From NCBI GenBank assembly GCA_937928405.1, contig CALFWZ010000065.1:62001-126000 (forward strand): DNA of 64,000 nucleotides, given 5' to 3'. Source of the stretch: an uncultured Saprospiraceae bacterium (GTDB lineage Bacteria; Bacteroidota; Bacteroidia; Chitinophagales; Saprospiraceae). Below, in pieces: positions 35,064-43,945 of the stretch. How positions within the stretch are numbered: the first letter of the stretch is position 1; every line of letters starts with the position of its first letter. Below the pieces are notes generated by a model that was given only the letters and a program-made list of their open reading frames with translations, was not told the DNA's origin and searched no databases. A program made the position numbers and the translations under genes.

Positions 35064-37253
35064 ATGATGAAAATAAAAATACCGCTAATAATTTTTTCTA
35101 CGCTCCTTACGATAACGCTAATTGGACAACCGCCTTCTTTCGAATGGGTCAAATCTTATGGTGGAACACAAGGGGACTATGGTGAGCATGTAGCCATAGA
35201 TGCAATGGGTAATGTATATACGACTGGATATTTTAAGGATTCGGTAGATTTTGATCCAGGACCGGAAGAATTTATTTTGGCCTCCAATGGGTATCGGGAT
35301 GCTTTTGTTACTAAATTCGATGCTAATGGTCAATTTCTTTGGGCGGTTGCTTGGGGAGGTGAAATAGATGATGATTACGGATATGGGATAGATGTGGACC
35401 AATCGGGTAATGTCTTTATAACGGGTTCTTTTGTAGGAACCGTTGATTTTGATCCGGGACTAGCAGTTTATAATATGTCTACTAGTTATGAATTTGCGGA
35501 TGATATTTTTGTCTTAAAACTAAGCACACATGGCTCGTTTTTATGGGCGCATAGTTTTGGTAGTGGAAATCAATATACAAATGGGGAGGCGGTAGTAGTA
35601 GATGAAGTGGGTGATGTATATATCACTGGAAGATTCAGAAATACGGTAGATTTTGATCCAGGCCCAGGCAGTTTTGAATTGGGACTTTCTGGTGATCGTT
35701 CGATTATTTTTGTTTTAAAACTTAGTTCGGAAGGGGAATTTGTTTGGGCAGAAATGCTGTATGGTCCTAAGTTTACAAGTATTAGAGATATTACCTTAGA
35801 TCACCAAAACAACTTGTATGTTATAGGTAGTCAAGATAGATTAACTGCAAATGATCAAGAATTATTTATTGTTAAGTTCAACCACGAAAATGGAAATATC
35901 TTTTGGACTAAAAAGATCCCTATTTCGGAACCCAATCAATTTTTTGGGATGGGTATTAGGGTGGATGAAGAAGGATCCATTTATGCCACGGGTACTTTTA
36001 GTGGAACGGTAGAGATTGACTCAGGGACTGAAACTATGGAGATTTCCGGGGTAGATGATATTTTTATTATAAAATTAGATAGCAATGCGAATGTCCAATG
36101 GGCCAAATCAGTTGGGGGTTCCGATTATGATATTGGTAGAGACTTGGATATTGATAGCCAAGGTAATGTTTACATCACTGGATATTACCATGGATCTGTT
36201 GATTTCGATCCTGGCCCTGGTGAATTCTGGATGTCTACTAGTCCTTCCTTTCAGCATGATGCCTTTATCCTAAAGCTAGATTCGGATGGCCTCTTTTTGT
36301 GGGCTAATAGGTTTAGCAGTATCTATTCTGATTCAGGTAATTCTTTAGTGATAGATGACAACGATTATATTTATATGACTGGTTATTTCAGTCTTACGGT
36401 AGATTTTAATCCTCTTGTTGGTGTTAATACAGCAACATCTAATGGAAATGTGGATGTATTTGTGCTTAAACTGAGTAACAGAAATTGTGATCGAACGCCA
36501 GTAATTAGATCTTCCAATAATAGTTTTGAACTTTGTGCAAATAATAGTCTTACCCTTTTTGCGGAACTACCTGAATGGGCTATCATAGAAGGGTTTACTT
36601 GGAGCACCGGGGAGACGACAGATTCCATTATCGTCATGCCAGAGAGTGATATCTTGTACACTGTTTCTGCTGACTATATGATTGATACGTTGGTATGTAT
36701 GGGATCAGATTCTGTCTTAGTGTCTACAAACGATGTACTCGAAATCCCACAAGAATTACCAGATCTTGTCATTGATCCCGATGCACCTACTTTTCAAGTA
36801 ACCATACCCGAAGTCACCGACGCCCTTGCCTATTTTTGGGAGGTACCAACAAATGTTCAAATAATTACCGGTGCCAATACCAATACCCTCACCGCAGCTT
36901 GGGGAGGAACTTCGCTGGGAGGAGAAATTTGTGTTAGTGCCTTTAACGAATGCGGAATTGGCCCGGCTGCTTGTATGGAAGTATTGGTCGATCTTACCAA
37001 TAATTTATCGGATCTAGATAATTTTAATGTATCTATTTTCCCGAATCCTGCCCATGATATTTTAGACATCCTTTTTAATGATGATGAAAGGTATACAATA
37101 GCGTTACACGATCTATTTGGAAGGGTGGTGATAGGAGCAAGCGATTATCATCAAACAGCTCAATTAGAGACTAGTAATTTGCCAGTAGGGATGTATTGGT
37201 TAAAGATTAGTAGAGGGGATGAGTCCGTCTCGAAAATAATTATTAAAGAATAA
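35064..37253 (+). CDS. T9SS type A secreted protein with SBBP-like 'VDFDPGPG' repeats
   Basis: The start is moved from 35037 to 35064 (or 35067), where 'MMKIKIPLIIFSTLLTITLI' forms a signal peptide (about 729 residues). Seven repeats of roughly 60 residues follow, with 'GNVYTTGYFKDSVDFDPGPE', 'FVTKFDANGQFLWAVAWGG' and similar blades. This is a beta-propeller-like SBBP pattern to about residue 470. An Ig-like part comes next, and then a type A T9SS sorting domain ('FNVSIFPNPAHDILDILFND', 'LPVGMYWLKISRGDESVSK'). It is probably a surface-associated or released propeller protein with unknown ligand, distinct from the DUF7948 paralogues, which lack the VDFDPG signature. Confidence 0.88.
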   Translation: MMKIKIPLIIFSTLLTITLIGQPPSFEWVKSYGGTQGDYGEHVAIDAMGNVYTTGYFKDSVDFDPGPEEFILASNGYRDAFVTKFDANGQFLWAVAWGGEIDDDYGYGIDVDQSGNVFITGSFVGTVDFDPGLAVYNMSTSYEFADDIFVLKLSTHGSFLWAHSFGSGNQYTNGEAVVVDEVGDVYITGRFRNTVDFDPGPGSFELGLSGDRSIIFVLKLSSEGEFVWAEMLYGPKFTSIRDITLDHQNNLYVIGSQDRLTANDQELFIVKFNHENGNIFWTKKIPISEPNQFFGMGIRVDEEGSIYATGTFSGTVEIDSGTETMEISGVDDIFIIKLDSNANVQWAKSVGGSDYDIGRDLDIDSQGNVYITGYYHGSVDFDPGPGEFWMSTSPSFQHDAFILKLDSDGLFLWANRFSSIYSDSGNSLVIDDNDYIYMTGYFSLTVDFNPLVGVNTATSNGNVDVFVLKLSNRNCDRTPVIRSSNNSFELCANNSLTLFAELPEWAIIEGFTWSTGETTDSIIVMPESDILYTVSADYMIDTLVCMGSDSVLVSTNDVLEIPQELPDLVIDPDAPTFQVTIPEVTDALAYFWEVPTNVQIITGANTNTLTAAWGGTSLGGEICVSAFNECGIGPAACMEVLVDLTNNLSDLDNFNVSIFPNPAHDILDILFNDDERYTIALHDLFGRVVIGASDYHQTAQLETSNLPVGMYWLKISRGDESVSKIIIKE

Positions 37254-37303
37254 ATTCATTCTTAAAACCAAAGTACATAAACGCAATGCTTTTTGTTGGT
37301 TAG

Positions 37304-37343
37304 TTAGTTGGCCCTATTTTTTTCAAAAAGTAGGGCCAACTAA
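37304..37343. terminator. Strong hairpin after the VDFDPGPG-repeat gene
   Basis: TTAGTTGGCCCTA (37304-37316) pairs perfectly with TAGGGCCAACTAA (37331-37343). The loop is T/A-rich. It lies 50 bases after the plus-strand stop. There is no T tract on the 3' side. Confidence 0.55.
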
Positions 37344-37366
37344 TAATAGGACATCTGGCAATATAT

Positions 37367-37537
37367 TTAAGAAAAAAATCGAGATGACTCGTGTACTTTA
37401 AACTTAATTTCTTCTCTTGGAATAAATTCAATTTCAGAGCAAATATCAATTTTTATTTTAGTTCTATCTTTAACTACGATTCCTGTTTGATTTGGGAAAT
37501 TAGAATTTATTATTTCAAATTTACCTAACTCAACCAT
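37367..37537 (-). CDS. Small 56-residue protein, unknown
   Basis: Below the ORF-track cutoff. The frame starts at ATG 37537 and reads 'MVELGKFEIINSNFPNQTGI', then 'VVKDRTKIKIDICSEIEFIP' and a short charged tail. The composition is ordinary for coding sequence, and the alternating hydrophobic pattern suggests a small beta-barrel or SH3-like fold. It sits on the minus strand just beyond the intron remnant, in line with the cassette-like genes, and could be another small cassette. No family is recognised and it could be chance. Confidence 0.4.
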   Translation of the reverse strand: MVELGKFEIINSNFPNQTGIVVKDRTKIKIDICSEIEFIPREEIKFKVHESSRFFS

Positions 37538-37712
37538 TTTGTTTAAAACCCTTTTTCCGTCCCTAAGTGATTATTTTCGCAAATCAAGTGTTTAGTACAA
37601 CCCCATTTCTCTTCAGTCATTATTGGGTGACCGATTCCCTTAGACGTACTGAGCGAGGATGAAAAGAAAGAGCAAGAAATATCTCGTGTAAAGAGGGGAT
37701 ACTTTGTTTGTT

Positions 37713-37820
37713 GAACCGCCGGATACGCGATCCGTATGTCCGGTGGTGTGAGACTTGTGCGACTCATTAGAGGCGTAGGTGCAGCTCGGCTAGTTTTCTA
37801 GTCGAGGTCATCTACTCGAT
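37713..37820 (+). mobile_element. Group II intron 3' end (domains V-VI), probably a truncated group IIC intron
   Basis: GAACCGCCGGATACGCGATC followed by CGTATGTCCGGTGGTGTGAG matches the domain V consensus of bacterial class C introns: lower stem ACCGCCGGA / TCCGGTGGT, upper stem TACG / CGTA and a TG bulge. A domain VI-like hairpin follows, and the 3' end ...CTACTCGAT is typical of these introns. The sequence immediately after is TAGGCACAGG, matching the 3' exon of introns inserted in integron attC sites. No reverse transcriptase gene and no GTGYG 5' end are seen. Bases about 37541-37712 may belong to the element but cannot be assigned. The intron points opposite to the adjacent genes, as IIC-attC introns do relative to cassettes. 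Confidence 0.7.
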
Positions 37821-37832
37821 TAGGCACAGGTT

Positions 37833-38300
37833 TTATTGTTTATTAATCCATTCATGAATAGAAACATACCAGCTTTTGTTAGTATCTAAAAAATCTTTCA
37901 GGACAGGGCTATTTTTTATCATGTCATTAGCATAATTCCTCCAACCATTTTTAGTTTTTTCATTCATGTTACTTCCTGAAGCATGATCTAACATATCACA
38001 AATCATTTCCGAAATAATTATACATTTTGCTTTATCTGATTCACTTAGATTTTTATCAATTTCTTTTCCTTCATAGAAAAATGGAATTAATTGTGGATTT
38101 TGAATTAGTTGATTTTGAATTTCAATTGCATGATTAAACAGACTGCTTCTTGTCGCTTCAATTGATTGATTATCTGCAGAACTGGTTTGTTTTATAAACC
38201 ATTGTTCCTGTGTTTGTAGGATTTTGTTCTGTTGATAGAGAAGTGCTGAACCAGCTAAACCCGTGAATGCTACAATTACCCCAACAAATATATTAAACAT
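37833..38300 (-). CDS. Cassette-like hypothetical protein with N-terminal membrane anchor
   Basis: The 155-residue protein has one N-terminal hydrophobic segment ('MFNIFVGVIVAFTGLAGSAL') and a soluble helical domain ('DKAKCIIISEMICDMLDHAS', 'KSWYVSIHEWINKQ'). The soluble domain resembles small membrane-bound proteins of unknown function found in genomic islands; no family is named. Its stop is 12 bases from the intron remnant's end at the attC-like TTAGGC, and the next gene upstream starts 16 bases away (38316). The pair therefore fits one transcription unit, possibly one integron-type cassette. Confidence 0.7.
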   Translation of the reverse strand: MFNIFVGVIVAFTGLAGSALLYQQNKILQTQEQWFIKQTSSADNQSIEATRSSLFNHAIEIQNQLIQNPQLIPFFYEGKEIDKNLSESDKAKCIIISEMICDMLDHASGSNMNEKTKNGWRNYANDMIKNSPVLKDFLDTNKSWYVSIHEWINKQ

Positions 38301-38315
38301 CCATTTTCTTAATCT

Positions 38316-38678
38316 TTACCAACTTATTAGTCCAAATCCTAATTCTATTAAGTTGATTATTGAATTCTCTATTTTCTTTTCATCACTTGTTGTTATTCCT
38401 TCTACCAAAAGCTTCACTTGATTATTTGTTTCTTCTGGAGTTTTAGAAACCTTAATTTTTAGCCAGTCAAATATCCGTTTTCGAAACAGGAAAATCAATA
38501 TAATTAACGTAGCAATTACAAAAAGGCTAATAATTGCTACAATTGTAATTGATTCAATATGATTTGCCACTTCACTAAACAAACCTAAGCCTATTGGCAT
38601 CCCACAAACGAATCCAATTATTATTCCTGCTGTTAATAATTCTAAAGTTTGATTTTTTTGTTTCAAATTATGTTTCAT
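38316..38678 (-). CDS. Cassette-like two-helix membrane protein, unknown
   Basis: The 120-residue protein has two membrane segments ('LLTAGIIIGFVCGMPIGLGL' and 'ITIVAIISLFVIATLIILIF') joined by a short loop. A basic juxtamembrane stretch ('RKRIFDWLKIKVSKTPEE') and a C-terminal amphipathic helix follow. No family is recognised. The ATG at 38678 lies about 15 bases after the attC-like GTTAGGC heptamer read on the minus strand, the distance expected for the first gene of a cassette. Confidence 0.65.
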   Translation of the reverse strand: MKHNLKQKNQTLELLTAGIIIGFVCGMPIGLGLFSEVANHIESITIVAIISLFVIATLIILIFLFRKRIFDWLKIKVSKTPEETNNQVKLLVEGITTSDEKKIENSIINLIELGFGLISW

Positions 38679-38692
38679 TTTTTTACTTACTT

Positions 38693-38719
38693 GTGCCTAA
38701 CGGTCTTGCTACCTGCTGG
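38693..38719 (-). other. attC-like site element (R' heptamer GTTAGGC)
   Basis: On the minus strand the stretch CCAGCAGGTAGCAAGACC is followed by GTTAGGCAC, containing the GTTRRRY core used at integron attC ends. The inverted counterpart (GCCTAAT on the minus strand) abuts the intron remnant at about 37820. A full attC with R'', L'' and L' boxes could not be drawn, so this may be another kind of island-end repeat. Confidence 0.4.
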
Positions 38720-38748
38720 ATTTATATTACATAACAATGAATTTAATT

Positions 38749-40401
38749 CTACGCATGAATAGTTTTAAAATCATCGCGATCTATTGTTTTTGTTTTATTA
38801 CAAAAACCACAATTCAATATGTATATTTCCTTATGCCGAGATAACCATTGATTTGTTATTCCTTGACCACATTCACAGTTATAGGGACAGTAAAAAGCAA
38901 GAAAGTGTTGGTCTAAGGCAACAAGTAATTCTTCAGTTGGTTTATTTAATTTAAATAGAAAATTTGATCGAATTCCAAACCAATCTTTAACTGCTTGAGG
39001 ACAATGATAATCATCATATGTTAATTCGAAATCATAGTCATTCTGACATCCAATTAATGGATTTCCACTATTAGGAGTGGACAATAAAGATGAATATGTA
39101 ATCTCCCTATTTTCAAAATGAGGTCTCATAATCTTTAAAATATGATTAAAGTGATTCTTTACTTCAGGATTCCAAATGTTTTTCTCATTGTATTGTGCAA
39201 AATAATCAATGATCTTTATACAATCAGGTATAATATTATTCAGAGGTTTTATTCGATAACTTTTTGCTATTTCTGTGTCATCTATTTGGTTTAATATATC
39301 TGAAATTGATTCAAAATTGCCTTTTGTTTTGCCAAATGTTACATCTGCAATTCCCCTTATAGCAACATAGAGTCTTGTAATTGGATTCCCTACTAAATAG
39401 TTTTCATCCTTTAAATGTGGAGGAGCTTGCAATGCATACCAACATGCGGATGAAGTAGTATACAAAATGTGTTTTATCTTTTTAAAGTCTTTAGATTTTA
39501 ATGCTTGGTAAAAAGAATCAAAGCCTAATATAATTGAAACATAGTTTAATATAAATAAATAATCTTCTTTTGGCTTTTTTGAATCCTCCCTTTTTATGTA
39601 TATTTTTTCAAAATAGAAGATAGCTTCATTGATACCAGACTCTCCTAATAAGTGAAAAATAAAAAGAATGGAATTTGTAATTGCTTTAGCTTCAAAAATG
39701 GAAACTGGTCTCAGATACCAAAACTTTTTAGTATTTGGTGCTTGAAAAGTATGAAAAAAATTCGATACTGTTACTAATTTTAATGGATAACCTCTGTTAT
39801 ATAGATCAAGACTTCCTTTTATGTCTTTACTCCAGCCGTCTTTAATGTATTTACTCAAAACAGGAATAGTTGAAGCATCCCCCATTGCATAGAAAAAATT
39901 AATAATCTCACCTAGTTCTCCCCAATATTGGTTAAGTACTTTAAAATCTAAATCGTTTTCTGAAAGTTTTTCAGAAAACGAAGCTAAAAATCTTAATTTA
40001 TTTACAGTTCTTTTGTTATCCAATATTTGAGGAAAAAATTCTTGTAAAATTGAATACTCCCTAATTGTATTGACATAAAATTGTAATCCAAAAGGGCTTG
40101 TTAAAAAATCAATTTTATGTGTTAGTTCATGAATAAATGAAGTAATGCATACAAGTATTTTCGTTCTTTCCTCCTGAGGTAGATTCCAAAAATAATTAAC
40201 AACCCTTTTGTCATTTGGCCATTCATCATTTGTAAAGTCGTAAATGGTAAATCCAGTTTTATCATACTGCAATTGCATGAATGCTCTAAAAGATAAAATT
40301 TCCCCAAATAGTTTATTCGGGATATTAATCTCTAGTGTTCGAGGTTGAAAAGAGAATCTACCTAATTGAGATAAAACATTATCCCATTTTGTAGTTTTCA
40401 T
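38749..40401 (-). CDS. Hypothetical protein with HExxH motif and C-terminal zinc ribbon
   Basis: The 550-residue protein has no signal peptide. Residues 88-100 read 'SFIHELTHKIDFL', an HExxH zinc-binding motif (His91, His95) in a helix. The last ~45 residues contain 'FYCPYNCECGQG' and 'YILNCGFCNKTKTID', a probable zinc ribbon. The long middle is helical with no recognised domain. A zincin-type metallopeptidase with a nucleic-acid- or protein-binding ribbon is a reasonable guess, but a third metal ligand was not identified. It overlaps nothing, lies 26 bases from the gene upstream, and is flanked downstream by the attC-like element. This is an island gene of unknown role. Confidence 0.7.
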   Translation of the reverse strand: MKTTKWDNVLSQLGRFSFQPRTLEINIPNKLFGEILSFRAFMQLQYDKTGFTIYDFTNDEWPNDKRVVNYFWNLPQEERTKILVCITSFIHELTHKIDFLTSPFGLQFYVNTIREYSILQEFFPQILDNKRTVNKLRFLASFSEKLSENDLDFKVLNQYWGELGEIINFFYAMGDASTIPVLSKYIKDGWSKDIKGSLDLYNRGYPLKLVTVSNFFHTFQAPNTKKFWYLRPVSIFEAKAITNSILFIFHLLGESGINEAIFYFEKIYIKREDSKKPKEDYLFILNYVSIILGFDSFYQALKSKDFKKIKHILYTTSSACWYALQAPPHLKDENYLVGNPITRLYVAIRGIADVTFGKTKGNFESISDILNQIDDTEIAKSYRIKPLNNIIPDCIKIIDYFAQYNEKNIWNPEVKNHFNHILKIMRPHFENREITYSSLLSTPNSGNPLIGCQNDYDFELTYDDYHCPQAVKDWFGIRSNFLFKLNKPTEELLVALDQHFLAFYCPYNCECGQGITNQWLSRHKEIYILNCGFCNKTKTIDRDDFKTIHA

Positions 40402-40427
40402 AATTTTAGGTTTAGATTTAAAATTAA

Positions 40428-40865
40428 CTATTCTTTTTCATCACTAGTGATTTCACAAAAAGCTTCAACACCAGTATTTACAATTATTACAGCAATTGGT
40501 ATCATTACACTAAGAGCTACTGCTGGAATTCCTAAGGTTGTAACAATAGCTGTTAATACAGCACCAGTGGACGAAGCTATGCCTGAGGAAACAAGTTTAC
40601 TTAATTCGCCATCCTCCTTGCATAAATTATTTCTTATTAGCTTCGAATAAGCTTTAAAAAAATCTTTTGAGTTTATTTCAGATAGAGAAAACCCTAGTTC
40701 TGATTCGCCTTCAGGAATTATACTTTCAATAGGATATCCTAAATTTTCAAAATCATTAATAGCTTCACTAAGTTTTTCATAGCCTAATTCTAGGTTATTT
40801 TTTTGTATACTATCATTTAATTCTATAGCTTTTAAAATTGCTTGGTCTAATGTTAGTTCTTCCAA
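40428..40865 (-). CDS. Small membrane-associated protein, TTG start, unknown
   Basis: The 145-residue protein begins with a TTG codon ('MEELTLDQAILKAIEL'); no ATG lies nearby in frame upstream. Residues 1-95 are helical and acidic. The C-terminal third is a hydrophobic double segment ('GIASSTGAVLTAIVTTLGIP', 'VALSVMIPIAVIIVNTGVEA') followed by a short acidic tail. The layout, a soluble helical domain plus a Gly/Ala-rich hydrophobic hairpin, resembles small pore-forming or toxin-like proteins, but no family is recognised. It is the first gene of the pair with the HExxH protein, so co-function is possible. A (TTTGA)n-like run precedes the start. Confidence 0.6.
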   Translation of the reverse strand: MEELTLDQAILKAIELNDSIQKNNLELGYEKLSEAINDFENLGYPIESIIPEGESELGFSLSEINSKDFFKAYSKLIRNNLCKEDGELSKLVSSGIASSTGAVLTAIVTTLGIPAVALSVMIPIAVIIVNTGVEAFCEITSDEKE

Positions 40866-41304
40866 TTTGATTTGATTTGATTTGATAGTTATATAATTTA
40901 TTTAACAAACACTTAAAACTAGTTCATATTTGGACTCAGGGACATCATTTTTTGAAACTACTCAGGTCTATTGGACTAAAGTTAGGTGTGAAAATATATT
41001 GTTTAGAGCGATTTTAACAGTATTTGTATTGTTATTTTTCAGGTTAGCTTTTATAACAATTTATTGGTAATTCTAGTTAGTTAAAATAATTTTATTAACG
41101 ATTGATAATTAAAGGATTAAAAGAGTAGTGTGACCTAGGGTGTCCCTTTTTTTTCTTGCAGGTAACTAATTTATACCCGAAATAATTTTATCTCGACTTT
41201 CGCTTTTTGTCCAATCACTCTCAATATCCAAATCCCAAGCATAACACATAAAAACCATAAATATACAACATTATTTTTAATCTAAATCCCTTAAGAAAAA
41301 ACAA
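40866..41304. other. intergenic region, no gene seen
   Basis: AT-rich. It contains a short TTTGA tandem run at 40867-40885 and a GTTAGGT heptamer near 40979 that resembles the attC core but stands alone. Confidence 0.5.
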
Positions 41305-41341
41305 AAATCCCCAAAAGAGCCAATAGCCCTCCTGAGGATTT
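41305..41341 (-). terminator. Terminator after the TonB-dependent receptor
   Basis: On the minus strand AAATCCTC pairs with GGGGATTT around a 21-base loop with further pairing, followed by TTGTTTTT. It lies 24 bases after the receptor stop. Confidence 0.6.
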
Positions 41342-41364
41342 CAATCCATCCTAACCAAATCCAA

Positions 41365-43737
41365 CTACCGAATACTTCCCCGCGCTCGTCGCACGCGCAC
41401 ATCTGCTCCGATATCCCAAGCCACGGTCATCCCAACTCGCTGACCTTGCCATCTCCGCGCATAAGCATTGGTGAAATTAGGTAAGGTGGCACCGCCGCGG
41501 TATACGTTTAGGGCAAACAAATTTCGGACATTAATCGATACCTGTAAGCGGTCGCTTAAAAACTTGCGACTGATCCCAGCGTTGATTCCATAGAAGGGAT
41601 CACGGAAAGATTGTAAATAGCGTTGACCGCCGTAGTAATAGAAAGAAGCTTGGATGCGAATGGCTTGTGGTAATTTTCCTCGGACGCCGATTTCTGAACT
41701 AAAGGTCGTAAAAGAATTTCCAAAATCTACGCCTTCGTAAAATCCGGTTTGTCGAAATTCTGCGGCTCTGGCTTCGCCAGTAAATTGCCAACCTTTGAAG
41801 GGTTCGTAGGTAATGATGATACCTCCTTCTAGGATCCGCTCTTGTTCTAAATTAATGGGGAAGTAGGTAACCAAACCGCTGCTGTCTTGTAAGACTTGGG
41901 TATCGTAAAAGCCATCAATATAATGCGCTGACAGGAATGGAGAGACGGTCAGTTTTTCGCCGTTATACAACATTTTTATTTCGATCAAATCTCTAAAGCT
42001 GGGATCAAGGTCTGGATTCCCAAATCGCAATTCATTGGGATTTTCTATTCCACCAAAAGGATTTAATTGCCAAAATCCGGGTCGCTGAATTCGTTTACTA
42101 TATCCAATACTGGCATTGATTTTTTTAGAAAATTTATAGCTCACCGTCGCCGAGGGAAATACCCAATTATAGGACTTTTTAATATCTTCCGTACCGGCTT
42201 TATTGTCTTCGACTTTTACATTGGTGTATTCACTTCGCAATCCCATCTGGACGCCCCACTTATCTTTTTCAAAAGCATATTGTGCATAGACTGCTGCGAT
42301 TCGTTCGTAATAATCTACTAAGTTTTCAAGATCTCGATAAACTTTAAAATCTTCCGATCGTTTTTCTTCTGCCAGGTAATCACTGGAAATAATGCGCATC
42401 TCTCCTCGGACCCCAATTTCTAATTTTCCATGTTCTCCTAGTTTTTGTTCATAGTCTCCTTGCAAGAGATAATCATGGCTAGATTCCATATTCCGAGTGC
42501 GTAGTTGGAACGCTTCTGAAGTGGTAGGAAAGCGTTCTGTCACAATAGTTAATTCTTGTTCATCATTGGCCCAAAAATCATTTTGAAATAACAGAAAAAA
42601 CTTACTGCCTTCCTTCGCAAAGTCTTGCGCCCAGGATGCTTCAATCTGGTGATAAGTTTCTGGCTCTAGAAAATCATAGGATTGTAACCAGTCTTGTTGT
42701 AGATTTTCTTGACCATCACGATAGGTATAATTTACTTCAGAAAGGTCATCATTTGTTTGGTGATAAAGCGAGTAGGAGGCACTGAAGGTGGTGTTTTTCG
42801 TTGGTCGAAAATCCACACCAGCAAATAGATGTCCGGCTTTATCATTGCGTTCTTGATCGAGATCTTCGTTTAATATTTGAGTGCCAGTTGGTAATTGACT
42901 AATCCGTTCGGCATTGCCAGTACTGAAAAAATCGGAATATCTTAATCCTCCATTGCCAAAATACGTCCACTTGTTTTCGCTTCTAGAAAAACTTCCATTC
43001 AGTCGATAATCGGTTGGGATTCCGACCGAAGCACTTACTTGACCGCCACCACTTTTAGCAGATTGATCTTTGAGAATAATATTGATGATTCCCGCATTAC
43101 CGGAGGCTTCGTAGCGCGCAGAAGGATTGGTCATGATTTCTATTTTATCGATATTGGAAGCCGGAATTCCTTGCAAAGAATTATTATCGGCCAAGGCAGA
43201 AGGTTTCCCATTAATCAAGACTTTGACCGAGGCATTACCTCGTAAACTCACGATCCCTTCTGGAGAAACATTCACCATTGGAACATTGTCTAATACCTCA
43301 TTGGCAGTACCACCTTGTGAAATAATGTCTGCTCCAACATCGAAGATTTGCTTGTCGAGTTTTAAGGTCATCCGACTGCGTTCAGCCGTGACAGTGGCAC
43401 CTGCCAGATCCACTGCCGTGCTGGACATTTTGATATCTCCCAAATCATAATCAGCACTCAATTCGATCATCGTATCGATGGTAGAAAATCCGATAAATTC
43501 TATTTTGAGATTATATTGACCTTTCGGTAAACGAAGTGAAAAATTACCTGTGCTATCGGTACTCATTCCGGTGACCAAGACTTGTTGAAGATCATATGCT
43601 GCGACGGTAGCAAATTCTAAAGGCAATTCATATTTTGCATCGACGATACGACCTGATAAATTGGCTTTCGCTGGCAAAGGGGTGGCTGATAGGCTACCGG
43701 CAATTGCCAGTGCCCAGAGGACAAAAAAGAATTTCAT
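41365..43737 (-). CDS. TonB-dependent outer-membrane receptor (OMP beta-barrel family)
   Basis: The start is placed at 43737, where 'MKFFFVLWALAIAGSLSATP' is a signal peptide; the ORF track begins 12 codons earlier. The protein is about 790 residues. It has a CarboxypepD_reg-like domain ('NLSGRIVDAKYELPLEFATV', ~25-110), a plug with 'EVLDNVPMVNVSPEGIVSLR' and 'KIEIMTNPSARYEASGNAGI', and a barrel ending in a short strand after 'GMTVAWDIGADVRV'. The ligand is unknown. It follows the BlaI/BlaR1-ankyrin pair on the same strand with a 172-base gap, so it may be a separate unit. The BlaI operator motif was not seen in front of it. Confidence 0.92.
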   Translation of the reverse strand: MKFFFVLWALAIAGSLSATPLPAKANLSGRIVDAKYELPLEFATVAAYDLQQVLVTGMSTDSTGNFSLRLPKGQYNLKIEFIGFSTIDTMIELSADYDLGDIKMSSTAVDLAGATVTAERSRMTLKLDKQIFDVGADIISQGGTANEVLDNVPMVNVSPEGIVSLRGNASVKVLINGKPSALADNNSLQGIPASNIDKIEIMTNPSARYEASGNAGIINIILKDQSAKSGGGQVSASVGIPTDYRLNGSFSRSENKWTYFGNGGLRYSDFFSTGNAERISQLPTGTQILNEDLDQERNDKAGHLFAGVDFRPTKNTTFSASYSLYHQTNDDLSEVNYTYRDGQENLQQDWLQSYDFLEPETYHQIEASWAQDFAKEGSKFFLLFQNDFWANDEQELTIVTERFPTTSEAFQLRTRNMESSHDYLLQGDYEQKLGEHGKLEIGVRGEMRIISSDYLAEEKRSEDFKVYRDLENLVDYYERIAAVYAQYAFEKDKWGVQMGLRSEYTNVKVEDNKAGTEDIKKSYNWVFPSATVSYKFSKKINASIGYSKRIQRPGFWQLNPFGGIENPNELRFGNPDLDPSFRDLIEIKMLYNGEKLTVSPFLSAHYIDGFYDTQVLQDSSGLVTYFPINLEQERILEGGIIITYEPFKGWQFTGEARAAEFRQTGFYEGVDFGNSFTTFSSEIGVRGKLPQAIRIQASFYYYGGQRYLQSFRDPFYGINAGISRKFLSDRLQVSINVRNLFALNVYRGGATLPNFTNAYARRWQGQRVGMTVAWDIGADVRVRRARGSIR

Positions 43738-43945
43738 ATGGATGGTTTTTTTACTTGTGAATAGGGTGTTCAATCACCCTAAACTTATTGAAAGTTTATT
43801 AATTTATTTCATTTACAATTTAAAAAATATAACTGTTTAGTTTTTTATCTAATGAGTAAAGTTGAATTATGCTTCCATATTGTGTATCCAATATTGTAAA
43901 AAAAAACTTTATAAATTGTACAGCCTCGCTAAGAGAAATAGTGTT

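Noticed and set aside
37543-37767. The tracked minus-strand 74-residue ORF over the intron
   Set aside because: The plus-strand sequence is a structured group II intron end, and the ORF has no coding pattern or family signature.
40970-40990. GTTAGGT heptamer as a second attC end
   Set aside because: It is a single heptamer with no matching partner or structure. Chance matches to GTTRRRY are frequent.
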